Positions 1 to 9,246 are shown, numbered from the stretch's first letter. The stretch: 64,000 nt of DNA from Pseudomonas farris (GCF_019145235.1 NZ_JAHSTV010000013.1:1-64000); one strand, 5' to 3'. The notes: generated by a model not told the origin, from the letters alone. Numbers and translations are program-made.

Positions 1-80
1 TTTGATCTTTGTCGTACACAAAATCTGTGTTCGCTGAAGATCAAATGTGGGAGCGGGCTTGCTCGCGAAGGCGGCCTGAC
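1..80. repeat. REP element (half of a BIME cut by the window edge)
   Basis: Bases 48-76 carry the REP core gtgggagcgggcttgctcgcg followed by aaggcgg. It lies just after the ppsR stop codon. The preceding 45 bases resemble the spacer of the complete inverted pair at 32665-32768, so this is probably the right half of such a pair. Confidence 0.85.
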
Positions 81-93
81 AGGCGCTAAAGAA

Positions 94-912
94 CTACTTG
101 AAACGTCGCTCCACACCTTTCTCTACTAAAATCTTCGCCGAAATCTCTTCCACGGAGAAATGCGTGGAATTGATGTGGGCAATGTTCTCGCGGCGAAACA
201 GATTCTCCACCTCGCGCACTTCGAATTCGCACTGGGCGTAGCTCGAATAGCGGCTGTTGGGCTTGCGCTCATTGCGGATGGCTGTAAGCCGGTCCGGGTC
301 GATGGTCAGGCCGAACAGCTTGTGATGATGGGCGCGCAGGGCGGTTGGCAGTTGCAGGCGCTCCATGTCGTCTTCGGTCAGCGGATAGTTGGCCGCACGG
401 ATGCCGAATTGCATGGCCATGTACAGGCACGTCGGCGTCTTACCACATCGCGACACGCCCACTAGTATCAGGTCGGCCTTGTCGTAATAGTGCGTGCGGG
501 CGCCATCGTCGTTGTCGAGGGCGAAGTTCACCGCCTCGATGCGCTCCATGTAATTGGAGTTGCCACCAATGGAATGGGATTTGCCGACGGTGTAGGAAGA
601 ATGCTCGGTCAGTTCCTGTTCCAGCGGGGCCAGGAAGGTCGAGAAAATGTCAATCATGAAACCATTTGACGTTGCGAGAATCTCACGAATGTCCTGATTG
701 ACAATGGTGTCGAAAATAATCGGACGAAAACCATCGTTTTCGGCGGCTTTGTTGATTTGTTGTACCATGGCCCGCGCTTTATCCGCGTTGTCGATGTAGG
801 GCCGCGTGATTTTGCTGAAGGTAATGTTTTCGAACTGCGCCAACAGGCTTTGACCGAGGGTTTCGGCCGTAATGCCCGTGCCATCGGAGATAAAGAAAGC
901 AGATCGTTTCAT
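94..912 (-). CDS. ppsR: PEP synthetase regulatory protein PpsR (DUF299 bifunctional kinase/phosphorylase)
   Basis: This 272-residue protein belongs to the DUF299 family, which inactivates and reactivates PEP synthase by ADP-dependent phosphorylation and phosphate-dependent dephosphorylation of a Thr next to the catalytic His. The N-terminus has the family sequence FFISDGTGITAE. A P-loop-like GVSRCGKT lies at about residues 152-159. I chose the ATG at 912, which has an AAGG ribosome site 5 bases upstream; a GTG two codons earlier would sit too close to that site. It is divergent from ppsA, its target, across 174 bases, the usual arrangement in gammaproteobacteria. Length is normal for the family. 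Confidence 0.95.
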   Translation of the reverse strand: MKRSAFFISDGTGITAETLGQSLLAQFENITFSKITRPYIDNADKARAMVQQINKAAENDGFRPIIFDTIVNQDIREILATSNGFMIDIFSTFLAPLEQELTEHSSYTVGKSHSIGGNSNYMERIEAVNFALDNDDGARTHYYDKADLILVGVSRCGKTPTCLYMAMQFGIRAANYPLTEDDMERLQLPTALRAHHHKLFGLTIDPDRLTAIRNERKPNSRYSSYAQCEFEVREVENLFRRENIAHINSTHFSVEEISAKILVEKGVERRFK

Positions 913-1086
913 TTGCACCTTGGGCCTTAAGCTAGTGACGATTCTTGGATATAGTAGGCGCGATTTGTCGGCCGCCAGTGGCCTGCATTCTCACTTATTT
1001 TCCAGGTCCAGGCCATACAGCCGGCAAATGCTCCCCCGAGTCGCCGGCTTCTGAGCTTTTCCAACACAGTTAGTGGAGAGATCACC

Positions 1087-3462
1087 TTGGTAGAGTACGT
1101 AGTTTCCCTCGATAAGCTCGGCGTCCATGATGTAGAGCATGTGGGGGGCAAGAACGCATCCCTGGGCGAGATGATCAGTAACCTTGCAGGTGCCGGTGTA
1201 TCGGTGCCCGGTGGCTTTGCCACGACAGCTCAGGCATATCGCGATTTCCTGGAACTGAGCGGTCTGAACGACCAGATCCACGCCGCCCTCGACGCGCTCG
1301 ATGTCGACGATGTCAACGCCCTGGCCAAAACCGGTGCCCAGATCCGTCAATGGATCATGGAAGCCGAATTCCCCGAGAAGCTCAACGCCGAGATCCGCAC
1401 CGCGTTCGCCACGCTGTCGGCCGGCAACCCTGACATGGCCGTTGCCGTGCGCTCTTCCGCTACCGCCGAAGACTTGCCGGACGCTTCCTTCGCCGGTCAG
1501 CAAGAAACCTTCCTGAACATCCGTGGTGTCGAAAACGTTATTCGCGCCGCCAAAGAGGTGTTCGCTTCCCTGTTCAACGACCGTGCGATTTCCTACCGCG
1601 TCCACCAGGGCTTCGACCACAAGCTGGTTGCCCTGTCGGCCGGCGTGCAGCGCATGGTCCGCTCCGAAACCGGCACCGCCGGCGTGATGTTCACCCTCGA
1701 TACCGAATCGGGTTTCCGTGACGTGGTGTTCATCACCGGCGCTTACGGCCTGGGTGAAACCGTCGTACAAGGCGCGGTGAATCCGGATGAATTCTATGTC
1801 CACAAAGGCACGCTGGAAGCCGGTCGTCCGGCTATCCTGCGTCGCAACCTGGGCAGCAAAGCCATCAAGATGATCTACGGCGAAGTGGCCACGGCCGGTA
1901 AATCGGTCAAGACCATCGACGTGGACAAGGCTGATCGCGCACGTTTCTGCCTGAGCGACGCCGAAGTCAGCGAGCTGGCCAAGCAAGCGATGATCATCGA
2001 AAAGCACTACAAGTGCCCGATGGACATCGAATGGGCCAAAGACGGTGACGACGGCAAGCTCTACATCGTTCAGGCCCGTCCTGAAACCGTGAAGAGCCGC
2101 ACTTCGGCCAATGTCATGGAACGTTACCTGTTGAAAGAAACCGGCACCGTGCTGGTGGAAGGTCGCGCCATCGGCCAGCGCATCGGCGCCGGCAAGGTGC
2201 GGATCATCAAGGACGTGTCCGAGATGGACAAAGTCCAGCCGGGCGACGTTCTGGTTTCCGACATGACCGACCCGGATTGGGAACCAGTCATGAAGCGCGC
2301 CAGCGCCATCGTCACCAACCGTGGCGGCCGTACCTGCCACGCGGCGATCATCGCTCGCGAGCTGGGCATCCCGGCCGTGGTCGGTTGCGGCAACGCCACT
2401 CAGCTGTTGAAAGACGGCCAGGGTGTGACCGTTTCTTGCGCTGAAGGCGACACCGGTTACATCTTCGAAGGCGAACTGGGCTTCGACATCAAGAAAAACT
2501 CCGTGGATGCCATGCCGGATCTGCCGTTCAAGATCATGATGAACGTCGGCAACCCGGACCGCGCCTTCGACTTCGCGCAACTGCCGAACGCCGGTGTGGG
2601 CCTGGCCCGTCTGGAATTCATCATCAACCGCATGATCGGTGTGCACCCGAAAGCGCTGTTGAACTACGACGGCTTGCCGCAAGAAATCAAGGACAGCGTC
2701 GACAAGCGCATCGCCGGTTACAACGACCCGGTCGGCTTCTATGTCGAGAAACTGGTCGAGGGCATCAGTACCCTGGCTGCAGCGTTCTGGCCGAAAAAGG
2801 TCATCGTGCGTCTGTCGGACTTCAAGTCCAACGAATACGCGAACCTGATCGGCGGCAAACTCTACGAGCCGGAAGAAGAGAACCCGATGCTGGGCTTCCG
2901 TGGTGCTTCGCGTTACATCAGCGAATCGTTCCGTGACTGCTTCGAGCTCGAGTGCCGCGCCCTCAAGCGCGTGCGCAACGAGATGGGCCTGACCAACGTC
3001 GAAATCATGGTGCCGTTCGTTCGGACCCTGGGCGAAGCGAGCCAGGTGGTCGATCTGCTGGCCGAAAACGGTCTGGCCCGTGGCGAAAACGGTCTGCGCG
3101 TGATCATGATGTGCGAACTGCCGTCCAACGCGATCCTGGCTGAAGAGTTCCTCGAGTTCTTCGATGGCTTCTCCATCGGCTCCAACGACCTGACTCAGCT
3201 GACACTGGGCCTGGACCGTGACTCCGGAATCATCGCGCACCTGTTCGACGAGCGTAATCCTGCGGTCAAGAAGCTGCTGGCCAATGCTATTCAGGCCTGC
3301 AACAAGGCTGGCAAATACATCGGCATCTGCGGTCAGGGGCCTTCGGACCACCCGGATCTGGCCAAGTGGCTGATGGAGCAGGGCATTGAAAGCGTTTCGC
3401 TGAACCCCGATTCCGTACTGGAAACCTGGTTCTTCCTGGCTGAAGGTCAGGCTTCGGTCTGA
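1087..3462 (+). CDS. ppsA: Phosphoenolpyruvate synthase (pyruvate, water dikinase)
   Basis: Converts pyruvate, ATP and water to PEP, AMP and phosphate, the first gluconeogenic step from pyruvate in the cytoplasm. The 791 residues show the N-terminal nucleotide-binding domain (GGKNASLGEM near residue 20), the swivelling phosphohistidine domain with GGRTCHAAI (His418 is the phosphorylated residue) and the C-terminal PEP/pyruvate barrel with Cys748 in GICGQGPSD. Translation starts at TTG (1087) after a GGAGAG ribosome site; I see no better ATG. An intrinsic terminator at 3520-3552 ends the transcript. PpsR, encoded divergently, should control its activity. Confidence 0.97.
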   Translation: MVEYVVSLDKLGVHDVEHVGGKNASLGEMISNLAGAGVSVPGGFATTAQAYRDFLELSGLNDQIHAALDALDVDDVNALAKTGAQIRQWIMEAEFPEKLNAEIRTAFATLSAGNPDMAVAVRSSATAEDLPDASFAGQQETFLNIRGVENVIRAAKEVFASLFNDRAISYRVHQGFDHKLVALSAGVQRMVRSETGTAGVMFTLDTESGFRDVVFITGAYGLGETVVQGAVNPDEFYVHKGTLEAGRPAILRRNLGSKAIKMIYGEVATAGKSVKTIDVDKADRARFCLSDAEVSELAKQAMIIEKHYKCPMDIEWAKDGDDGKLYIVQARPETVKSRTSANVMERYLLKETGTVLVEGRAIGQRIGAGKVRIIKDVSEMDKVQPGDVLVSDMTDPDWEPVMKRASAIVTNRGGRTCHAAIIARELGIPAVVGCGNATQLLKDGQGVTVSCAEGDTGYIFEGELGFDIKKNSVDAMPDLPFKIMMNVGNPDRAFDFAQLPNAGVGLARLEFIINRMIGVHPKALLNYDGLPQEIKDSVDKRIAGYNDPVGFYVEKLVEGISTLAAAFWPKKVIVRLSDFKSNEYANLIGGKLYEPEEENPMLGFRGASRYISESFRDCFELECRALKRVRNEMGLTNVEIMVPFVRTLGEASQVVDLLAENGLARGENGLRVIMMCELPSNAILAEEFLEFFDGFSIGSNDLTQLTLGLDRDSGIIAHLFDERNPAVKKLLANAIQACNKAGKYIGICGQGPSDHPDLAKWLMEQGIESVSLNPDSVLETWFFLAEGQASV

Positions 3463-3519
3463 TTCGTGAATGAAGCCTCGGTCCAGTGTTAGTGTGGGTC
3501 GAGGCTTTAAGACTCAAGT

Positions 3520-3552
3520 AGGGCGGGCTCCATCTGGATGCCGCCCTTTTTT
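3520..3552 (+). terminator. Rho-independent terminator after ppsA
   Basis: The arms agggcgg and ccgccct flank a short loop and are followed by six T. It lies between ppsA and the hydrolase gene, so the hydrolase start must be downstream of it (ATG 3566). Confidence 0.85.
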
Positions 3553-3565
3553 GTGCAAGAGCATT

Positions 3566-4555
3566 ATGCAAAGCAGCAGCAACCTATTTCCTGTCGCCCT
3601 GATCAGCGCCGAACGGCGCGGTGATTTGAGCGAAGACGTCTATCGTTTGAAACCCGGCAACAGCCCCGACGGCACCGTCGAACTGGCTGTGACACGCCTG
3701 GGGCTGGCCGATGAGCCGGCGGTGCGTGGCGTGCCGGTGATTCTGTTGCACGGCAGCTTTTCCAATCGACGATTCTGGTTCTCTCCCAAAGGTCTGGGGT
3801 TGGGGGCTTATCTGACGCGTCTGGGGTTCGATGTGTGGATTCCGGAAATGCGCGGTCATGGGCTTTCTCAGCGCAATCAGGATTATCGTAAAAACCGCGT
3901 CGCCGACTACGCGCGTTACGATTTGCCGGCCATTGGCGCGTTCGTGCGCGAACAAAGCGGCCAGGTCCCACACTGGATCGGTCACTCGCTGGGTGGTATT
4001 ACGCTGGCGGCGGCGCTGGGTGGGGAATACATCGGCGAGCCTGTCGTCGCGTCTGCGGCGTTTTTTGGCACTCAGGTCAGCCGCACCTACTGGCCGTTGA
4101 AGTTTCCGCCGGTGGAGTGGAGCGGGCGCTTCATTCTCAAGCGCTTTGCCCAACTGTCAGGTTCACGGCTCAAGCGCGGCCCGGAGGACGAACCGATTGG
4201 CCTGGCCCTGGAAAGCATGCGCTGGTACGGGTTGTTCGGCCGTTTTGGCGATGCCGATAAGGACTGGTGGGCAGGTTTGGCCGAGGTTCAGTTGCCAGTG
4301 CTGGCCGTGAGCGCCGCGGGCGATCATCAAGACCCGACCTGGGCCTGCCGCAAGCTGTTCGATCAGGTTGGCTCCGAGCACAAGCAATTCATCACCCTTG
4401 GCCGCGAGCAAGGCTTTGGCGATAATTTCGGTCATGTGGAAATGCTTGTCAGCAAGGCTGCGCAGACTGAAGTCTGGCCGTTGGTGGCGCGTTGGCTGGC
4501 GGATCAGCAGACGCCGTTACCGGGTGGAAAGCCGGATTTGGCCGCGGCAGTTTGA
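3566..4555 (+). CDS. Alpha/beta-fold hydrolase, substrate unknown
   Basis: A 329-residue alpha/beta hydrolase. Visible motifs are the oxyanion segment VILLHGSFSNRRFW near residues 52-65 and the nucleophile elbow GHSLGG with Ser141. A His in NFGHVEML near the C-terminus is the likely catalytic base. The reading frame stays open upstream to 3470, but that stretch spans the ppsA terminator; the ATG at 3566 with AAGAG 4 bases before it is the better start. No signal peptide is seen. It sits between ppsA and rraA, as in other pseudomonads; the physiological substrate cannot be told from the sequence. Confidence 0.85.
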   Translation: MQSSSNLFPVALISAERRGDLSEDVYRLKPGNSPDGTVELAVTRLGLADEPAVRGVPVILLHGSFSNRRFWFSPKGLGLGAYLTRLGFDVWIPEMRGHGLSQRNQDYRKNRVADYARYDLPAIGAFVREQSGQVPHWIGHSLGGITLAAALGGEYIGEPVVASAAFFGTQVSRTYWPLKFPPVEWSGRFILKRFAQLSGSRLKRGPEDEPIGLALESMRWYGLFGRFGDADKDWWAGLAEVQLPVLAVSAAGDHQDPTWACRKLFDQVGSEHKQFITLGREQGFGDNFGHVEMLVSKAAQTEVWPLVARWLADQQTPLPGGKPDLAAAV

Positions 4556-4729
4556 GCCTGATGCTCTAACAAGGGCATTTCGCTCGGAACGGCTTGCGGC
4601 TAAGATATGACGCATTAAGCGGTTCTGGTCACTTTTGGTGATCGACTCGATCGGCGCGTTTGCAGCCGTTCAGCCTTGGCCCGCGTATGCTGCCTATTCG
4701 ATTGTCTTCCTTCTTACAGGAGTTTCTCG

Positions 4730-5221
4730 ATGAACCATTACATCACGCCTGATCTGTGCGACGCCTACCCGGAGCTGGTGCAGGTGCTGGAACCGATGTT
4801 CAGCAATTTCGGTGGCCGTGATTCTTTCGGTGGCGAAATCGTGACCATCAAATGTTTCGAAGATAATTCGCTGGTCAAGGAACAAGTCGCACTCAAGGGT
4901 AACGGTAAAGTGCTGGTTGTCGACGGTGGCGGTTCCCTGCGCCGCGCGCTGTTGGGCGACCTGCTGGCCGAGAAAGCCGCCAATAACGGGTGGGAAGGGC
5001 TGGTGATCTACGGTTGCATCCGTGACGTCGACGTCATCGCGCAAACTGATCTGGGGGTTCAGGCCCTGGCCAGTCACCCGATGAAAACCGACCGGCGCGG
5101 TGTTGGTGAGCTCAATATTGCCGTGACCTTCGCGGGTGTGACCTTCCACCCGGGTCACTATGTTTATGCGGACAACAACGGCGTGATCATTTCGCCAAGC
5201 CCGCTGAAGATGCCTGAATAA
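4730..5221 (+). CDS. rraA: RraA-family protein (ribonuclease E activity regulator / HMG aldolase-like fold)
   Basis: This 163-residue protein matches the RraA family, whose E. coli member binds RNase E and inhibits its endonuclease activity. The conserved stretches LVVDGGGSLRRALLGD and GLVIYGCIRDVD are present; the G-x20-R-D metal-site pattern is shared with the HMG/CHA aldolases, and some family members are aldolases. The ATG at 4730 follows ACAGGAG. It precedes cmaX by 25 bases and could be cotranscribed with it. RNase E regulation is inferred from homology. Confidence 0.9.
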   Translation: MNHYITPDLCDAYPELVQVLEPMFSNFGGRDSFGGEIVTIKCFEDNSLVKEQVALKGNGKVLVVDGGGSLRRALLGDLLAEKAANNGWEGLVIYGCIRDVDVIAQTDLGVQALASHPMKTDRRGVGELNIAVTFAGVTFHPGHYVYADNNGVIISPSPLKMPE

Positions 5222-5246
5222 AGCGCGTTTCAATAAAGGGGTGAGG

Positions 5247-6242
5247 ATGTTCGAGGAAGAAAACGCGCAGTGGGGGCTGGTGCATGCCCTGGTGCTGGAC
5301 GGTAAAGGCGGTGCGCGTTCGATAGCCCGGACTGAACTCGATGACTTGCAGTTGCAGGCCCATGAAAGCCTGTGGTTGCACTGGGATCGTAGTCATCCGC
5401 AAACCCAGACCTGGCTGCGTAAATACAGTGGTCTGAGTGAATTTAGTTGCGACTTGTTGCTGGAAGAGAACACCCGGCCGCGCCTTTTGCCGCTGCCGGA
5501 CTCCGAGCTGTTGCTGTTTCTGCGCGGGATCAACCTCAATCCAGGTGCCGAGCCGGAAGACATGGTCTCGGTGCGGATCTTCGGTTCGGCCCAGCGGGTG
5601 ATCTCCCTGCGTCTGCGGCCGTTACGCGCCACCGATGAGTTGCTGGTGCAACTGGCCGAAGGAAAAGGGCCGAGAACCGCTTCCGAACTGATCCTTTATA
5701 TGGCGCAATACCTCACTAACAAAGTGCAGGATCTGGTCGGCTGCCTCTCGGAAATCGTCGATGAGGAAGAAGAAAAGCTGGATACCGACGAACGGTATAC
5801 ACCGGAGCATGGGGCTGTTTTGCAGATCCGTCGCAGGGCGGCCGCACTGAAACGTTTTCTGGCACCGCAGCGGGATATTTTCGGTCAGCTGACGCGGATA
5901 AAACTGCCATGGTTCGTCGAAGACGATGGCGATTACTGGAACGAATTGAACAACAGCCTGACCCGTTATCTCGAGGAGCTGGAATTGACCCGGGAGCGCG
6001 TGGGGCTGGTCCTGGAGGCCGAAGACCGGCGTCTGAGCGTGCGTATGAATCGCACGATGTACCGCTTCGGGATCATCACCGGAATCTTTTTGCCGATGAG
6101 TTTTCTGACCGGTCTTTTGGGTATCAATGTCGGCGGTATTCCGTTCTCCACCAGCCCTTATGGCTTCCTGATCGCCTGCTTGCTGGCAGGCTCGGTAGCG
6201 CTGGGGCAGTGGTGGTTATTCCGACGTTTGCGCTGGTTCTGA
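5247..6242 (+). CDS. cmaX: CorA-family divalent cation transporter CmaX (ZntB-like)
   Basis: A 331-residue inner-membrane protein of the CorA/ZntB family with a long charged cytoplasmic N-terminal domain and two C-terminal membrane helices. The family GxN signature is GIN in LLGINVGGIPF, at the end of the first helix. ATG 5247 follows AAAGGGG by 5 bases; a GTG at 5241 overlaps that site and is less likely. It is the first gene of the cmaX-crfX-cmpX cluster preceding sigX and oprF in Pseudomonas. Whether it moves Mg2+, Zn2+ or another ion is unknown from sequence. Confidence 0.9.
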   Translation: MFEEENAQWGLVHALVLDGKGGARSIARTELDDLQLQAHESLWLHWDRSHPQTQTWLRKYSGLSEFSCDLLLEENTRPRLLPLPDSELLLFLRGINLNPGAEPEDMVSVRIFGSAQRVISLRLRPLRATDELLVQLAEGKGPRTASELILYMAQYLTNKVQDLVGCLSEIVDEEEEKLDTDERYTPEHGAVLQIRRRAAALKRFLAPQRDIFGQLTRIKLPWFVEDDGDYWNELNNSLTRYLEELELTRERVGLVLEAEDRRLSVRMNRTMYRFGIITGIFLPMSFLTGLLGINVGGIPFSTSPYGFLIACLLAGSVALGQWWLFRRLRWF

Positions 6243-6305
6243 TGATGAGTCATGTGACCCGACCAAATTTAACCGCGTCTTTCACAGATATTACGAGAGG
6301 TGCGT

Positions 6306-6554
6306 ATGCACGATCCGTTTGAACAGTCTTTGCGTGACATGCTCAAAGCTTCGCCGTCCAGCCGTGACGACGATGCCTGCCTGGGCCGCGTGCTGAAAAC
6401 CGCCAACCGCCAGGTCGGTGCCGGCGATCTGTTCAGCCTGCTGGGCCGCTGGTTGCCCGCGCTGATGATCGCCCTGAATAACGGATCGGCCCATATCTCG
6501 CCGGTTTCCCGTCTTCGTAAACCTACCGCTCGCACTGCTGATAAGGCTGATTGA
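6306..6554 (+). CDS. crfX: CrfX, small conserved Pseudomonas protein
   Basis: An 82-residue protein of unknown function, identified as CrfX by its place between cmaX and cmpX and by its conserved start (MHDPFEQSLRDMLKASP). It has one hydrophobic segment, LFSLLGRWLPALMIALN, near the middle and a basic C-terminus. The ATG at 6306 follows GAGAGG; a GTG two codons earlier overlaps that site. Its stop is immediately before the cmpX start, so the pair is probably translationally coupled. Literature links this cluster to SigX; no biochemical role can be read here. Confidence 0.85.
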   Translation: MHDPFEQSLRDMLKASPSSRDDDACLGRVLKTANRQVGAGDLFSLLGRWLPALMIALNNGSAHISPVSRLRKPTARTADKAD

Positions 6555-6556
6555 AT

Positions 6557-7381
6557 ATGGAACTTGATCTCTGGACTCAGAGCCTCGTCACTGCAATGAC
6601 TGCGTTATGGACCAAGGTTGCAAACTTCATTCCGAACCTGTTTGGCGCACTGGTTGTGCTGCTGCTGGGTTTTGTCGTGGCCAAACTGCTGGACACGCTG
6701 CTCTCCAAATTGCTTGCCAAACTGGGCCTCGATCGCTTGATGGGCGGCACCGGGCTGACCAAGTTGCTGTCCCGCGCCGGCCTTCAGGTGCCTATCTCGA
6801 CATTGATCGGCAAGATCGTTTATTGGTTCGTTCTGCTGATTTTTCTGGTTTCTGCCGCAGAATCCCTTGGACTTGAGCGAGTTTCGGCTACGCTGGACAT
6901 GTTGGCGCTGTATTTACCGAAAGTATTTGGCGCTGCGCTGGTGCTGCTGGTAGGTGTCTTGCTGGCGCAACTGGCCAATGGGCTGGTGCGTGGCGCGGCA
7001 GAAGGTGTAGGGCTTGATTACGCCGCGGGCCTGGGGCGAATTGCCCAGGGCCTGGTGATCATCATCAGTATTTCGGTTGCGATCAGCCAGTTGGAGGTCA
7101 AGACTGACCTGCTAAACCATGTGATCGTGATCGTCCTGATTACCGTTGGTCTGGCGGTTGCGTTGGCCATGGGGTTGGGAAGCCGGGAAATTGCCGGGCA
7201 GATTCTTGCGGGAATCTATGTGCGTGAGTTGTATCAGGTTGGGCAACAAGTGCGAGTTGGCGAGGTCGAAGGTCAGATCGAAGAGATCGGCACGGTTAAA
7301 ACCACCGTGCTGACCGACGAGGGTGAGCTAGTCTCTCTCTCGAATCGGATTCTCTTGGAGCAGCATGTGAGTAGCCGCTAA
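6557..7381 (+). CDS. cmpX: CmpX, mechanosensitive-channel-related membrane protein
   Basis: A 274-residue inner-membrane protein with several hydrophobic helices in the first 210 residues (for example LFGALVVLLLGFVVAKLL and VFGAALVLLVGVLLAQLA) carrying the conserved TM-helix repeat found in small MscS-like proteins. The C-terminal part (QVRVGEVEGQIEEIGTVKT) resembles the beta domain of MscS. The ATG at 6557 follows the crfX stop by two bases. The gene precedes sigX by about 90 bases. In P. aeruginosa CmpX affects membrane state and SigX activity; the same role here is inferred. Confidence 0.9.
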   Translation: MELDLWTQSLVTAMTALWTKVANFIPNLFGALVVLLLGFVVAKLLDTLLSKLLAKLGLDRLMGGTGLTKLLSRAGLQVPISTLIGKIVYWFVLLIFLVSAAESLGLERVSATLDMLALYLPKVFGAALVLLVGVLLAQLANGLVRGAAEGVGLDYAAGLGRIAQGLVIIISISVAISQLEVKTDLLNHVIVIVLITVGLAVALAMGLGSREIAGQILAGIYVRELYQVGQQVRVGEVEGQIEEIGTVKTTVLTDEGELVSLSNRILLEQHVSSR

Positions 7382-7468
7382 CCCGGCAAATCCTGCTAAT
7401 GTATGCCGCCGCAAAAATGCCCTGAAGGGCTGCGGCGGACATTGACCTGACTGTCGGCCAGACTTGTT

Positions 7469-8059
7469 TTGAATAAAGCTCAATCGCTCTCCACGCGCTA
7501 CGACCCCCGCGAGCTCTCTGATGAGGAGTTGGTCGCGCGCTCGCATACCGAGCTGTTTCACGTAACACGCGCTTATGAAGAACTGATGCGGCGTTACCAG
7601 CGAACATTATTTAACGTTTGTGCACGGTATCTTGGGAACGATCGTGATGCAGACGATGTCTGTCAGGAAGTGATGTTGAAGGTGCTGTACGGCCTGAAGA
7701 ACTTCGAGGGGAAATCGAAGTTCAAGACATGGCTATATAGCATCACGTACAACGAGTGCATCACGCAGTATCGGAAGGAACGGCGAAAGCGTCGCTTGAT
7801 GGACGCTTTGAGTCTGGACCCCCTCGAGGAAGCGTCTGAAGAAAAGACGCCGAAACCCGAGGAGAAGGGCGGGCTTGATCGCTGGCTGGTGTATGTGAAC
7901 CCGATCGACCGTGAAATTCTGGTGCTACGATTTGTCGCAGAGCTGGAATTTCAGGAGATCGCAGACATAATGCACATGGGTTTGAGTGCAACAAAAATGC
8001 GTTACAAACGCGCTCTAGACAAATTGCGTGAGAAATTTGCAGGCATTGCTGAAACTTAG
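7469..8059 (+). CDS. sigX: ECF sigma factor SigX
   Basis: A 196-residue sigma-70 family ECF factor. Region 2 covers the DADDVCQEVMLKVLYGL segment near residue 65 and region 4 the EFQEIADIMHMGLSATKM helix-turn-helix near residue 165. It closely resembles P. aeruginosa SigX, which directs oprF and membrane-lipid genes under envelope stress. Translation appears to start at TTG 7469, since the family's conserved N-terminus begins exactly there and no in-frame ATG precedes it. No anti-sigma gene follows; the next gene is oprF, the best-known SigX target. Confidence 0.95.
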   Translation: MNKAQSLSTRYDPRELSDEELVARSHTELFHVTRAYEELMRRYQRTLFNVCARYLGNDRDADDVCQEVMLKVLYGLKNFEGKSKFKTWLYSITYNECITQYRKERRKRRLMDALSLDPLEEASEEKTPKPEEKGGLDRWLVYVNPIDREILVLRFVAELEFQEIADIMHMGLSATKMRYKRALDKLREKFAGIAET

Positions 8060-8085
8060 TTCGGCGCAAATATCTCTTACGTGTA

Positions 8086-8107
8086 GGCAAGTTCTGATAG
8101 ACTTGCC
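8086..8107. promoter_or_regulatory. Inverted repeat in the sigX-oprF intergenic region
   Basis: ggcaagt and acttgcc flank 8 bases in the 107-base gap before oprF. No T-run follows, so it is not a standard terminator. It could be a regulator site in the oprF promoter region or a hairpin in the oprF leader. Exact promoter elements were not assigned. Confidence 0.45.
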
Positions 8108-8166
8108 GCCGAGTTGTCCCCCGGTTTGCGGGACTGCTTCACAATCACCAGATGGGGATTTAACGG

Positions 8167-9201
8167 ATGAAACTGAAAAACACCTTGGGCTTGGCCATTG
8201 GTTCTCTTATTGCTGCCACTTCGTTCGGCGCTCTGGCACAAGGCCAAGGCGCAGTTGAAATCGAAGGCTTCGCTAAGAAAGAACAATTCGACAGCGCTCG
8301 TAACTTCAAGAACAACGGCAACCTGTTCGGCGGTTCGATCGGTTACTTCCTGACCGACGACGTTGAACTGCGTCTGGCCTATGACGAAGTGCACAACGCA
8401 CGTGCCGAAGACGGCCGTAACATCAAGGGCTCCAACACTGCTCTGGATGCTCTGTACCACTTCAACAACCCGGGCGACATGCTGCGTCCGTACGTATCGG
8501 CTGGCTTCTCCGACCAGAGCATCGGTCAGAACGGCTCCGGTGGTCGTAACGGTTCCACCTTCGCCAACGTTGGCGGCGGTGCCAAGCTGTACTTCACCGA
8601 CAACTTCTACGCCCGTGCCGGCGTTGAAGCTCAGTACAACATCGACCAGGGCGACACCGAGTGGGCTCCTAGCGTTGGTATCGGTGTGAACTTCGGTGGC
8701 GGCTCCAAGCCTGCTGCTGCTCCAGTTCCAGCACCAGCTGAAGTCTGCGCCGACAGCGACAACGATGGCGTTTGCGACAACGTTGACAAGTGCCCGGACA
8801 CCCCAGCCAACGTAACTGTTGACGCTGATGGCTGCCCAGCAGTTGCTGAAGTTGTTCGTGTTGAGCTGGACGTGAAATTCGACTTCGACAAGTCGGTAGT
8901 CAAGCCTAACAGCTACGGCGACATCAAAAACCTGGCTGACTTCATGAAGCAGTACCCATCCACCACTACTACTGTTGAAGGTCACACTGACTCCGTCGGT
9001 CCTGACGCTTACAACCAGAAACTGTCCGAGCGTCGTGCAAACGCCGTTAAGCAAGTTCTGACCAACCAGTACGGTGTTGAATCGTCCCGCGTTCAGTCTG
9101 TTGGCTACGGCGAATCCCGCCCAGTTGCTGACAACAAAACTGACGCTGGTCGCGCTGTAAACCGTCGCGTAGAAGCGCAGGTTGAAGCTAGCGCTAAGTA
9201 A
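8167..9201 (+). CDS. oprF: Major outer-membrane porin OprF (OmpA family)
   Basis: A 344-residue OmpA-type porin. A signal peptide of about 24 residues ends at FGALA. An eight-stranded barrel domain follows (to about residue 180), then a Pro/Ala hinge (PAAAPVPAPAE), a Cys-containing type-3 repeat-like segment (DSDNDGVCDNVDKCPD) and the OmpA C-terminal peptidoglycan-binding domain with TVEGHTDSVG. It provides slow nonspecific diffusion and links outer membrane to cell wall. A strong terminator follows. The codon use is very regular, as expected for a highly expressed gene. Confidence 0.98.
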   Translation: MKLKNTLGLAIGSLIAATSFGALAQGQGAVEIEGFAKKEQFDSARNFKNNGNLFGGSIGYFLTDDVELRLAYDEVHNARAEDGRNIKGSNTALDALYHFNNPGDMLRPYVSAGFSDQSIGQNGSGGRNGSTFANVGGGAKLYFTDNFYARAGVEAQYNIDQGDTEWAPSVGIGVNFGGGSKPAAAPVPAPAEVCADSDNDGVCDNVDKCPDTPANVTVDADGCPAVAEVVRVELDVKFDFDKSVVKPNSYGDIKNLADFMKQYPSTTTTVEGHTDSVGPDAYNQKLSERRANAVKQVLTNQYGVESSRVQSVGYGESRPVADNKTDAGRAVNRRVEAQVEASAK

Positions 9202-9218
9202 TTAGCTCGCAGCTCAGG

Positions 9219-9246
9219 AAAAGCCCGGCTTAGGCCGGGCTTTTCT
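9219..9246 (+). terminator. Rho-independent terminator after oprF
   Basis: aaaagcccggc and gccgggctttt form a compact GC-rich hairpin 18 bases after the oprF stop. Confidence 0.9.

Noticed and set aside
991..3351. A 786-codon open frame opposite ppsA, and similar long antisense frames opposite smc, ligA, nirB, dnaX and rlmKL
   Set aside because: These follow from high GC and codon bias of the real genes on the other strand; they have no recognisable domains and the sense frames are clear.
3470..3565. N-terminal extension of the alpha/beta hydrolase
   Set aside because: The added 32 codons run through the ppsA terminator; the ATG at 3566 is better placed.
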